Source: Veillonella sp. (GTDB taxonomy: Bacteria; Bacillota; Negativicutes; Veillonellales; Veillonellaceae). Taken from it: DNA of 23,579 nucleotides. Location of the stretch: positions 1-23,579 of the forward strand of contig NZ_SVCB01000089.1 of NCBI RefSeq assembly GCF_015058545.1. Reading direction: 5' to 3'. Under the pieces are notes generated by a model. That model worked only from the letters and a program-made list of their open reading frames with translations, had not been told where the DNA came from and did not search any database. The translations under genes were made by a program, and so were the position numbers. Positions 14,056 through 21,447 of the stretch are shown in pieces (the first letter of the stretch is position 1; each line of letters begins with the position of its first letter).

Positions 14056-15171
14056 TTATGCGAAGAAAAAATCTTCATGTACATCACTGCTAACAACCGG
14101 CACGTCAGTCACTTTTTGTTCTTGTAATTGCATACCTATATGAGCAGCCAATAAAGCGGCCGCGCCGATTTCAGTACCGAAATGACCAACATCAGCAACT
14201 AAAATGCCCAGTTCTTTGGCCATTTGCATATCGTGATACTTCACGTCACCCGTCACATAAGCTTGTGCCCCCATTTTAGCAGCCACTTTAATAAATTCGG
14301 CGCCACTGCCGGTGCAAAGGGCTACTTTAGTAATAGCGTCCACTTTAGCCCCGCCAAAACGCGCTCGTCCCCGTGGGAAACAAGCTTTAATGAGTTCTAT
14401 AAAGCCTTCCGTGTCTAACGTATCCGCCAATTCACCGATGCGGCCGATGGTCGCTTCTTCACTCGGTGTCACCAATTGATGTACCTCATAGGCCGGCACT
14501 TCGTATGGATGGGCCGCTAAAAGAGCTTCGATGACAGCGTTCACCAAATTCTGTGGCACAATGGCTTCGATGCGATCTTCTTTCACCGTTTCACTTTTGC
14601 CGACTTCGCCAATATAAGGATTAGCACCGTCTAATGGTTTGAAAGTACCTGTTCCTTCGGTGTAAAAAGCACAATGACTGTAGTTCCCTATTTGACCGGC
14701 TCCCGCATCACCCATGGCTTGCATTACCACATCACGGTGAGTAGCCGGTACAAAGGTAATAATTTTACAAAAACCTTGTTCGTGAACAGTCTCAAGCCCT
14801 TTCACATTACCTAAGCCAATTTGGGCCGCTGCCAAGTCGTTCAAGCCACCCGGTGCAATATCCAAATTAGTATGGGCGCTGTACACGGCAATTTTCTTGG
14901 TAATCAGTTGAATCACCAAACGACCTAAAGCGGATTCATCGGTTACTTGCTTCATCTCTTTAAAAATTACCGGATGATGGCTCACAATCAGGTTGCAGCC
15001 TTTCGCTTCCGCTTCCGCCACCACTTCCGGCGTTACGTCAAGGGTTGTCAAAACACCGGTCACTTCCATGTTGCGTTCGCCTACCAAAAGACCTACATTA
15101 TCCCAATCTCCTTTTAAATGCTTTGGTGCCAATTTTTCTACGATTTTGGCGATATCCTGCACTGTAGCCAT
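14056..15171 (-). CDS. Nif3-like dinuclear metal-centre protein (YqfO family)
   Basis: Member of the NIF3/YqfO family, annotated in databases as GTP cyclohydrolase 1 type 2-like; its true reaction is not settled. Metal-binding motifs are visible: SHHPVIF near residue 65, HTNLD near residue 105, and DVGHFGTE near the C-terminus. A central insert (about residues 128-235, from ETVHEQGFCKIITFVP to HPYEVPAYEVHQL) corresponds to the PII/CutA-like domain found in the Firmicute form, and 371 aa is the matching length. The ATG at 15171 follows GGAGG; the frame stays open 36 codons upstream through a low-complexity stretch (PMNQLMNRLMN) that I do not consider coding. Located directly downstream of trmK, as in Bacillus. 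Confidence 0.93.
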   Translation of the reverse strand: MATVQDIAKIVEKLAPKHLKGDWDNVGLLVGERNMEVTGVLTTLDVTPEVVAEAEAKGCNLIVSHHPVIFKEMKQVTDESALGRLVIQLITKKIAVYSAHTNLDIAPGGLNDLAAAQIGLGNVKGLETVHEQGFCKIITFVPATHRDVVMQAMGDAGAGQIGNYSHCAFYTEGTGTFKPLDGANPYIGEVGKSETVKEDRIEAIVPQNLVNAVIEALLAAHPYEVPAYEVHQLVTPSEEATIGRIGELADTLDTEGFIELIKACFPRGRARFGGAKVDAITKVALCTGSGAEFIKVAAKMGAQAYVTGDVKYHDMQMAKELGILVADVGHFGTEIGAAALLAAHIGMQLQEQKVTDVPVVSSDVHEDFFFA

Positions 15172-15285
15172 AATTGCCTCCTTTATTTTATAAAAGTTAA
15201 TATTCAAATTCATTAGCCGATTCATTAGTTGATTCATTGGGCGATTGATTGGCCCATTTGTCTGGATTCCATCTAGCAAACCAGC

Positions 15286-16026
15286 TTATAGTAATTCTTT
15301 TAATTCCTTAACTTCGCCCGCTAAGGCTTGATATTTTTCCGTATGTGCCATAGCATCCGTCATACCTGCCAAGGCCGATTCACGAATATGAAGTAAATGC
15401 GCCATGTGATCTTGCCACAAAGGTGGCTTTTCGCGTTGAACCAGCGCTCCTACCAGCCACAACAAGGATGTATTCGGCAGAGCGTCATAAGGGTCTTTTG
15501 CATCAAGTATTGCTTGTGTAACCGGTCCATCAGCCGTAACATAGTCTGATTCTCGGCCTTTTTTTAGCGCCAAGAATGCTTGGTAATGTTTACCCATGTC
15601 CGTCATAATCACTTCGCGCACAATGCGATAGCCCTGTTGCACCATATACTGGCGAAGCTCTGCCTGGCCGTTCTGCGGTTGGAGTACATAAAAGTCCAAT
15701 AATTCCGGACCTTCTTCAATAATGTCTCTCATTAAAAAACCGCCCATACCGCAAATAACGACGCCCTGTAATTCGCCTTTTTTTACCACTTGCAAACCAT
15801 TGCCCAAACGACAATCGATAAATTGGGCCACGTCCGTTGACGCCACATAGGCTTTAGCCGAAGCTAAAGGGCCTTTATTTACATCGCCGGCAATCGCTTT
15901 TTTAGCACGGCCGCGCGCTACCAGTTCCACTGCTAAATAGCCATGATCCGTACCGATATCGGCAATAACTTCAGCCTTCGGAATCAAGGTAAATACCGCT
16001 TCTAACCTATCGGTCATCTTTTTCAT
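15286..16026 (-). CDS. trmK: tRNA (adenine(22)-N(1))-methyltransferase
   Basis: SAM-dependent enzyme that methylates A22 of tRNAs in Gram-positive bacteria. The SAM-binding motif ADIGTDHGYLAVEL is at residues 22-35 and a second conserved motif VVICGMGGFLMRDII is near residue 90, followed by LQPQNGQAELRQYM, both typical of TrmK. 246 aa is the usual length. The ATG at 16026 is preceded by GAAAGGA; the TTG six codons earlier would sit on that site. trmK and the Nif3-like gene are adjacent in many Firmicutes near dnaG-rpoD; here about 4.2 kb of other genes separate them from rpoD. The 114-base gap to the Nif3-like gene has no terminator, so they are probably one operon. Confidence 0.95.
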   Translation of the reverse strand: MKKMTDRLEAVFTLIPKAEVIADIGTDHGYLAVELVARGRAKKAIAGDVNKGPLASAKAYVASTDVAQFIDCRLGNGLQVVKKGELQGVVICGMGGFLMRDIIEEGPELLDFYVLQPQNGQAELRQYMVQQGYRIVREVIMTDMGKHYQAFLALKKGRESDYVTADGPVTQAILDAKDPYDALPNTSLLWLVGALVQREKPPLWQDHMAHLLHIRESALAGMTDAMAHTEKYQALAGEVKELKELL

Positions 16027-16229
16027 TGACTTAATTCCTTTCAATCTATATATCCTTTAATAGGTGATTATATTTTTTACTATATATTATATTGTAACAC
16101 ATAGCACGGATTGTTTCTTGGTACGCATTAAAATAGAAGGAGTTTCCTGTGTGACTGTCGAAACAATCAACAACAGCTACTTGTATTTTATTGGTATGTT
16201 TATAGTCTCAATCTTTGCGGAGGTATCTT

Positions 16230-16886
16230 ATGTGGAAAAAACTTCTTCTGTCTACCGGCTTGCTTGCATGCTTTACTTGCCCCCAATTTACAAGTGATGC
16301 CTATACAGTTCTAATGCACCAAACAGATGTGAATATGAACCTCACCTACCCGCTAGTCTATCTTGACAATGAAGCCGCCCAAACTAAAGTCAACACTGAA
16401 ATTGCTGTTTATGTTGAAAAAATGCGCGACCTCTATTACAAAGAAAAAATGTATATGGTGAATTTAAACTACGAAACGACCTATGAAGATGATAATTATG
16501 TATCGCTTATCATCACAAGCGGTTGGTATAATGGTCAAAGTGCTCATGGCTACTACACATCGCAAGGGCTCGGTTTTGACAAACACACGGGTAATCTCAT
16601 CCCAGCCACTAACTATGTCCACCTTAAAGACGATGAGCAATTGTATAAATTAGTCATGGAAGGCATGCTGCCTGTTTTCAGCTCTCGCGAACATCAATTA
16701 CAGTACAATGAATTCCAGATTCTCGATAAAAAAATTCCGATTCGTAACAATAACTATGTGTTACTCGGCGAGGGCAAAATTGCTATGCTCTATCAGCCGT
16801 ATGAAATATCTTATTACGCTAACGGCGTGACAAGGATTGTGTTTACTCCGGAAAAGATTGAGTATATTAATAGGTTAAACTCGTAA
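16230..16886 (+). CDS. Secreted protein with DUF3298/RsiV-like domain
   Basis: A signal peptide (MWKKLLLSTGLLACFTCPQF) precedes a domain with the pattern of DUF4163/DUF3298 proteins: YPLVYLDNEAAQTKVNTEI at the start, YEDDNYVSLIITSGWYNGQS-AHGYYTSQGLGFDKHTGNLI in the middle, and the later IAMLYQPYEISYYANGVTRI. Such domains occur in the extracellular part of RsiV anti-sigma factors and in secreted deacetylases; the stand-alone role is unknown. Cys in the signal region (LLACFTC) might act as a lipobox, but the fit is poor. The start is the ATG at 16230 with GGAGG seven bases upstream. 218 aa. It is on the + strand, divergent from trmK, with no partner gene. Confidence 0.88.
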   Translation: MWKKLLLSTGLLACFTCPQFTSDAYTVLMHQTDVNMNLTYPLVYLDNEAAQTKVNTEIAVYVEKMRDLYYKEKMYMVNLNYETTYEDDNYVSLIITSGWYNGQSAHGYYTSQGLGFDKHTGNLIPATNYVHLKDDEQLYKLVMEGMLPVFSSREHQLQYNEFQILDKKIPIRNNNYVLLGEGKIAMLYQPYEISYYANGVTRIVFTPEKIEYINRLNS

Positions 16887-16996
16887 AACACCTTCCTTTG
16901 TTAAAACAATCTCCCCCATTATAACAAGCTTCGTATAGTAATACACCCTGCCTCAAAGCCATTAAAATCGAAAACTTTAAATTTACCATCGACAAT

Positions 16997-17012
16997 AGTA
17001 CGATATCGAACT
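16997..17012. promoter_or_regulatory. Operator-like imperfect palindrome, site 1
   Basis: AGTACGATATCGAACT, the same as site 2 except one base. A MarR-type regulator gene, now broken, lies downstream in the same unit, and MarR proteins bind such 16-20 bp palindromes next to their own promoters. Confidence 0.55.
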
Positions 17013-17030
17013 ATAACGCAATTTGCAAAC

Positions 17031-17046
17031 AGTACGATATCGTACT
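17031..17046. promoter_or_regulatory. Operator-like perfect 16-bp palindrome, site 2
   Basis: AGTACGATATCGTACT reads identically on both strands and lies 34 bases from site 1, centre to centre. Confidence 0.6.
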
Positions 17047-17160
17047 TTAAATTGTAAAAAAAATCAATGAAACTCTATTAGTTAAAATTCCATTGAGTTA
17101 GTATCGAGTCAAAGTATTTTTTTACAATATGATTAGGTTTAAGATAAATGAGTTAATCTT

Positions 17161-18058
17161 ATGCGAACAAATGTAAAGTTCTATAGTCTCAATATTAAAT
17201 TAAGCGATATGCTCTATTTACCGGACGATTATGATGGTCGTCAATTGATAGGCATTGTTGTATGTCACCCTGTGGGCGGCATGAAAGAACAAACCTCAGA
17301 ACACTATTCCGAAGAATTATAGAAACGGGGTTTTTCCGCCCTTACGTTCGACGAAGCCCGTCAGGGTGAAAGTGAACGCGAACCTCGTGGTTTAGAAGAT
17401 CCGTTCCAGCGAGCGGAAAATATCAGAAGCGCTGTTTCCTATTTGGCTTCGCGTTCTTTTGTTGATGAAAAGAACATCGGCATTCTCGGCGTTTGTGCCG
17501 CCGGCAGCTATGTTTCCTATACGGAACAAACCGACCGTCTTATGAAAGCCATTGCTACCGTCAGTGCGGTGGATCCGGCAGGCGAATTATTACAAGATCC
17601 GGCCATGCTCAATACCTTGTTAAATCAAGCAGGTTTGCTCCGCAACACGGAGACTCATGATGACGGTCCGTTCCAATTTCATGTAAATCCGGGCACACCT
17701 ACCAAAGCTGAAGCCTATCCGGAACGCAGTATGTTCCGCGAAGATTATGACTATTATATAGCCGGCATAAAAAAACGAACGCTCCACCGGCTGGGGTATG
17801 TTACAATATGATGTATTAGCTCACTTCCGTCCATTCGAACACATGGAATGGATTGCCCCTCGTACGTTGCTTATGATCGCTGGTACTGAAGCCGACACTC
17901 GTCATTTTTCAGAAGATGCTGTAAAAGTAGCCGGTAGCAATGCGGAATTATTCGACACCGAAGGTGCCTCCCATATGGATTTGTACTACAAGGATAACTT
18001 CGTGGACCAAGAAGCAGTTGATAAATTAGTGAGCTTCTATCAAAAATATTTACAATGA
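17161..18058 (+). pseudogene. Alpha/beta hydrolase, inactivated by a stop codon and a frameshift
   Basis: The frame from ATG 17161 reads VKFYSLNIKLSDMLYLPDDY, VVCHPVGGMKEQTSEHYSEEL, then TAG at 17320-17322, then KRGFSALTFDEARQGESERE and GILGVCAAGSYVSY. These match the dienelactone-hydrolase-like alpha/beta hydrolases often paired with regulators (HPxGGxKEQT, FDxxxQGES, and the nucleophile-elbow region, here GVCAAG with Cys in place of Ser). A second lesion shifts the frame near 17800: the rest (YDVLAHFRPFEHMEWIAPRT and the His motif EGASHMDLYY) is in the next frame to 18058. Without the two lesions the protein would be near 299 aa. No obvious strong ribosome site precedes the ATG. A non-functional remnant is most likely. 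Confidence 0.8.
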
Positions 18059-18518
18059 GATAAGTAAAAAAATATCTGACTCCAAGTCGAATCGAGAATA
18101 TGTCAATCGACTCTATGAAACCGTCCAAAACATTAAAAACATATATAATGATTGGTCAAAAGCCCATGGCCTGCTCTATTACGATATGCAGCTTTACTAC
18201 GCCCTCATGGAGACGCCTAATTATACACTGACATAAAAAGATATTGTGGAGCAAATCCAGGCCCCGAAGACTACAATCAACAGCTTAGTGAAACGCCACT
18301 TGGCTAAAAAATACATCTCGATGACTACCAATCCGGATAATCAACGTGAAAAACTCATTCAATTGACGCCAACTGGTAAAGAATTTGCCAAAGAGCTCAT
18401 TCTGCCTTTGTTTAAACAGGAAGAACTGGCTGTGACCGAGCTTTCGACAGAAAGAATTGAGGAAACAATTAAAACGTTGAAGGAGTTTGGAGAGATAATT
18501 GAAAAGTTAAAAATATAA
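18056..18518 (+). pseudogene. MarR-family transcriptional regulator, inactivated
   Basis: One frame from about 18057 reads NREYVNRLYETVQNIKNIYN, LYYDMQLYYALMETPNYTLT, TAA (18234-18236), then KDIVEQIQAPKTTINSLVKR, HLAKKYISMTTNPDNQREKL and QLTPTGKEFAKELI. This is a winged-helix MarR protein: the recognition region is LTxKDIVEQIQAPKTTINSLV and the wing is NPDNQREKLIQLT. The stop stands where MarR proteins commonly have Gln or a similar residue (LTQ-KDI). No start codon exists in frame at the 5' end; an ATG at 18055 overlapping the hydrolase stop is in another frame, which suggests a second lesion. A product from GTG 18246 would lack half the domain. The order hydrolase-regulator, with palindromes upstream, suggests a self-regulated unit now decaying. 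Confidence 0.78.
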
Positions 18519-18612
18519 AAGTAAAGCTCCTAGGACGAAGCAACTTTTTTCTAATAAAAGCAGTGAAACAGTAACAACTTTTATCTTAAACTTAAAACTA
18601 TATTTTTACACG

Positions 18613-18660
18613 AAAAACCGACCTCCTTAAACTTAGATTTTTAAGGAGGTCGGTTTATAT
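18613..18660. terminator. Bidirectional intrinsic terminator
   Basis: A perfect 16-bp stem (18615-18630 with 18641-18656, 10-nt loop) with an A-run before and TTTATATT after. It can end both the + strand hydrolase/marR unit and the - strand small-membrane-protein operon that converge on it. Confidence 0.88.
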
Positions 18661-18672
18661 TGTAAGTACTTT

Positions 18673-18828
18673 TTAAGCAAAAGCTATATTATTATATTTA
18701 TTTTCACACAATGTCTGATATACTTGAGTATCACTTTCCTCAGATTCTTCTTTTAACAGGGACAATGCCAAAGTATACTGAGCTATAACTAATGGGAACA
18801 TCAGCATCATTATCCATATAACCCTCAT
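18673..18828 (-). CDS. Small membrane protein, last gene of a three-gene operon (51 aa)
   Basis: Not recognised. The peptide begins MRVIWIMMLMFPLVIAQYTL, one membrane segment, followed by an acidic tail (KEESEESDTQVYQ) and ends NNIAFA. The ATG overlaps the stop of the preceding gene (ATGA), so translation is probably coupled; there is no good independent ribosome site. A longer reading from 18876 would begin inside the upstream gene with a basic stretch and is less likely. It ends just before the bidirectional terminator. Confidence 0.55.
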   Translation of the reverse strand: MRVIWIMMLMFPLVIAQYTLALSLLKEESEESDTQVYQTLCENKYNNIAFA

Positions 18829-19037
18829 TTTTCTATATAAACTATTTTTTTTATAGCGATGATTACTATAGGGCAAACTATAAAATGCAAAATAGGAACT
18901 AAAAAAGCTAGATAAACGCGTCCATCTAAAACACCATTTTGATTCAGTCTAAATATTATAGACGTTACTAATCCCAAGTAAACAGCAATCAACATCATTG
19001 CAAATAATACAATCACATCAATCACGCCTTTCTTCAT
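18825..19037 (-). CDS. Small membrane protein, middle gene of a three-gene operon
   Basis: Not recognised. From MKKGVIDVIVLFAMMLIAVY the protein has two membrane segments (VIVLFAMMLIAVYLGLVTSI and LAFLVPILHFIVCPIVIIAI) joined by RLNQNGVLDGRVY and a Lys-rich end. About 70 aa. The start is uncertain: ATG at 19037 or a GTG at 19016 that is better placed after AAAGGCG. Both overlap or abut the predicted end of the upstream gene if its amber codon is read through or is a mutation. Confidence 0.55.
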   Translation of the reverse strand: MKKGVIDVIVLFAMMLIAVYLGLVTSIIFRLNQNGVLDGRVYLAFLVPILHFIVCPIVIIAIKKIVYIEK

Positions 19038-19107
19038 CAATAGGAAATTCTGTATCTGCCTTTGAAGTTTCAGTACCATCATTTTTTTTAGCAAACCAAC
19101 CAGTTGC

Positions 19108-19533
19108 CTATTCAATTGTGTACAGAAGTAACAGTCCAAACGCTATTGAAATTACAAAGCCTTCACTGCCAAACAATGGTACTAATTTACCAGGTTTTAT
19201 AAACGCAATAACAAATCCTACATCCGTATTCACTATACTAGCAACTCCCATGAGCCCTACTACGGATATAAATGTTATCACCAAAATTACCGCCAATGAA
19301 ATCCAACTAAATAATTGACGGATTTTATCATTACATTTAATACTAAGTATATATGATAATTGAGATAAAGAAAATACTACCAAAGTATTAAAAAAAGATC
19401 TACTCTCCTCAGCATTAGTCCATAATATTACGCAAGATAAAAGTGTTACAAATATCCTTAACAACAATAATTTACTTGCAGAATAAACCTCATATTTAGA
19501 ATAAGTTATTACTTGCACTTTCTTTGTAGTCAA
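19108..19533 (-). CDS. Multi-pass membrane protein, first gene of a three-gene operon (possibly truncated)
   Basis: Not recognised. From a TTG at 19533 (eight bases after AAGGGG) the protein has four hydrophobic segments: LLLLRIFVTLLSCVILW, FFNTLVVFSLSQLSYILSI, LFSWISLAVILVITFISVVG, and the C-terminal GFVISIAFGLLLLYTIE. A longer frame from 19596 would begin before the predicted transcription start and is unlikely. It stops with TAG at 19108. The same frame continues for 29 more codons, encoding a hydrophilic tail (ATGWFAKKNDGTETSKADTE, then FPIDEERRD) and stopping at 19018, exactly at the next gene. This suggests the amber codon is a recent mutation, for example from CAG. Function unknown. 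Confidence 0.6.
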   Translation of the reverse strand: MTTKKVQVITYSKYEVYSASKLLLLRIFVTLLSCVILWTNAEESRSFFNTLVVFSLSQLSYILSIKCNDKIRQLFSWISLAVILVITFISVVGLMGVASIVNTDVGFVIAFIKPGKLVPLFGSEGFVISIAFGLLLLYTIE

Positions 19534-19559
19534 AAGTCTTTCCCCTTCTATGTAACTAC

Positions 19560-19589
19560 AGTATAACAATTTATCAATATAAAAATCAA
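19560..19589 (-). promoter_or_regulatory. Promoter of the small-membrane-protein operon
   Basis: TTGATT (19584-19589), 18-base spacer, TATACT (19560-19565) on the - strand; start near 19553, giving a 20-base leader before the TTG at 19533. Confidence 0.55.
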
Positions 19590-19599
19590 TTGTCATACC

Positions 19600-19962
19600 A
19601 AAATAACATATTTATAATCAACGATAACTAAAAATCATTTATATTATATATCAAATATCATTACAAGAAAAGCGCCCTTTCAAGTATCTTCTTATATTAT
19701 GGTATCATTATGAATTGCCTGTATAAAACTATCAGTTTTTCAGCCAATTTTATATCTTATACTATACGACAAAATCGCTTACATTGCTGCTAATTGATTT
19801 TAAAAATTTTTCACCCCTTTGATTACTAATATATGTCAATCTCGGTCTAATCACTGTCTCCCACCTCTCACTACCTCTACAACCTCGAAGTGCCCTGTAG
19901 ATCCATTTGTTAAATATACCGTTATTGGCGACAGTATGTCGAAATTGGGCTATAATTACAGC
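19600..19962. other. Intergenic region without a supported gene
   Basis: AT-rich DNA between the membrane-protein operon and the tRNA terminator. A 75-codon frame on the - strand (19762-19989) runs into the tRNA terminator, has no good ribosome site and resembles nothing I know, so I do not call it. Confidence 0.5.
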
Positions 19963-20005
19963 AAAAAAAGAACCACCATTACCTTTCACAAGTAATCAGT
20001 GGTTC
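19963..20005 (-). terminator. Intrinsic terminator of the tRNA gene
   Basis: Stem GAACCAC/GTGGTTC (19999-20005 with 19970-19976) and inner ATTAC/GTAAT (19992-19996 with 19978-19982) followed on the - strand by seven T, 14 bases after the tRNA 3' end. Confidence 0.87.
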
Positions 20006-20018
20006 GTTTTGGAGAATA

Positions 20019-20093
20019 TGGTGGGCCCACCTGGGTTCGAACCAGGGACCGACCGGTTATGAGCCGGTTGCTCTACCCCTGAGCTATAGGCCC
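20019..20093 (-). tRNA. tRNA with anticodon CAT (Met or Ile2)
   Basis: A complete 75-nt cloverleaf with encoded CCA: acceptor GGGCCTA/TGGGCCC, D-arm GCTCAGGGGTAGAGC, anticodon stem ACCGG/CCGGT around loop CTCATAA (anticodon CAT), T-arm CCTGGTTCGAACCCAGG. The missing C1-A72 mismatch of initiator tRNA argues for elongator tRNA-Met or for tRNA-Ile2, whose C34 is changed to lysidine; I cannot decide between these from sequence alone. Confidence 0.95.
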
Positions 20094-20124
20094 ATAGGGA
20101 AATACCGTAGTATTCCACCAAAAT

Positions 20125-20196
20125 ATTATACACAATAAGTGTGATTCACGTCAATATAACGCCGAAAATCTACACTTAAAGTGTGATTCACATCAA
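20125..20196 (-). promoter_or_regulatory. Tandem duplicated promoters upstream of the tRNA
   Basis: Two copies of the same promoter unit are offset by 42 bases. The proximal copy has TTGACG (20149-20154), 18 bases, TATAAT (20125-20130); the distal copy has TTGATG (20191-20196), 18 bases, TAGATT (20167-20172). The sequence TGAATCACACTT just after each -35 is identical. Both point toward the tRNA. Confidence 0.7.
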
Positions 20197-20259
20197 TACA
20201 CCAGCGATAGGCAACGTTAATCTCAAATTTTCTAAGTGCATCACTACCAATGTTTAATC

Positions 20260-21423
20260 TTATAAGAAGTCTTTGATCTTATCGCGTTTGCCACGGTTAC
20301 GAAGTTTCGTCAAAGCTTTACCTTCAATCTGACGAATACGTTCGCGGGTAACGCTGAAGTGCTGACCTACTTCTTCCAACGTACGAGGTTTGCCGTCTTT
20401 CAAGCCGAAACGCAATACCAAGACTTGCTGTTCACGATCTGTTAAGCAGGAGAATACATCTTCGATTTGTTCTTTAAGCAAGATGTAGCTGGCTGCATCG
20501 TCCGGCGCAATGGCATCCTGGTCTTCGATGAAATCGCCCAAATGGGAGTCTTCTTCTTCCCCGATTGGCGTTTCCAAAGAAACCGGTTCCTGTGCAATTT
20601 TCTGGATTTCACGAACACGTTCTACACTGATGCCCATACCTTCCGCAATTTCTTCAGGCAATGGTTCGCGACCTTTATCCTGTAAGAGTTGACGGGAAAT
20701 ACGAATCAATTTATTAATCGTTTCTACCATATGTACCGGAATACGAATCGTACGAGCCTGGTCGGCAATCGCACGGGTAATGGCCTGGCGAATCCACCAT
20801 GTTGCATAGGTGGAGAATTTATAGCCTTTCGTATAGTCGAATTTATCAACCGCTTTAATGAGGCCCAAGTTACCTTCCTGGATTAAATCCAAGAATAACA
20901 TGCCGCGACCTACATAACGTTTAGCGATACTAACTACCAAACGCAAGTTGGCGTCAATCAATTTCTGTTTCGCTCTTTCGCCGGCTTTCATTTCTTTATA
21001 CGACGCATCATCCTTGGCCCCCGCTTCAATCTGCTGAGCCAAAAGAATTTCTTCGTCAGCGGACAACAAAGGTACGCGGCCGATTTCTTTTAAGTACATT
21101 CTTACAGGGTCGTCAATGTTAACGCCTTCAGGAATACTAAGGTCAAGGCTTACTTCTTTCGCTTCGCGAACTTCGTCGCTTTCTTCTTCATCTTCGATGA
21201 TGTCGTCTTCTTCAGCTGCCACTTCGGCATCATCGGTGATAACGTCTATATTACTTTTCTGTAATACTTCATACATATCGTCTAACTGCTCAGCCGTAAG
21301 TTCTACTTCTTCGTGAAGAGCATCCGTAATTTCTTTACTCGTTAATGCCCCTGCCTTACGACCTTTTGCCAGTAATTGTTCTATTATTTCTTCTAACCGT
21401 GATTTAGTTTGCTTCTTAGCCAC
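20260..21423 (-). CDS. rpoD: RNA polymerase primary sigma factor, RpoD/SigA
   Basis: Housekeeping sigma-70 factor. Region 1.1 is at the N-terminus, followed by an acidic stretch (about residues 65-90), region 1.2 with DDPVRMYLKEIGRVPLL, region 2 with NLRLVVSIAKRYVGRGMLFL and GYKFSTYATWWIRQAITRAI (core binding, -10 recognition and melting), region 3, and region 4 ending with the helix-turn-helix VTRERIRQIEGKALTKLRNR that reads the -35 element. About 387 aa, typical for Firmicutes. I place the start at GTG 21423 because AAAGGAAG lies eight bases upstream; ATG 21444, seven codons earlier, has no such site. It follows dnaG closely in the classic dnaG-rpoD order. No clear terminator lies between it and the tRNA. 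Confidence 0.97.
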   Translation of the reverse strand: MAKKQTKSRLEEIIEQLLAKGRKAGALTSKEITDALHEEVELTAEQLDDMYEVLQKSNIDVITDDAEVAAEEDDIIEDEEESDEVREAKEVSLDLSIPEGVNIDDPVRMYLKEIGRVPLLSADEEILLAQQIEAGAKDDASYKEMKAGERAKQKLIDANLRLVVSIAKRYVGRGMLFLDLIQEGNLGLIKAVDKFDYTKGYKFSTYATWWIRQAITRAIADQARTIRIPVHMVETINKLIRISRQLLQDKGREPLPEEIAEGMGISVERVREIQKIAQEPVSLETPIGEEEDSHLGDFIEDQDAIAPDDAASYILLKEQIEDVFSCLTDREQQVLVLRFGLKDGKPRTLEEVGQHFSVTRERIRQIEGKALTKLRNRGKRDKIKDFL

Positions 21424-21447
21424 AATGCTCTTCCTTTCTTTCATAGT

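Larger units (their letters stand above)
16887..17160. other. Intergenic region with palindromic operator-like sites
   Basis: AT-rich stretch upstream of the decayed hydrolase gene. It contains the two palindromes listed separately at 16997-17012 and 17031-17046, and otherwise no gene. Confidence 0.6.

Noticed and set aside
14056..15279. Longer Nif3-like protein starting at 15279
   Set aside because: The extra 36 codons are repetitive (PMNQLMNRLMN) and GGAGG stands immediately before the ATG at 15171.
19762..19989. 75-codon frame on the - strand near the tRNA
   Set aside because: It starts inside the tRNA terminator, lacks a ribosome site and has no recognisable features.
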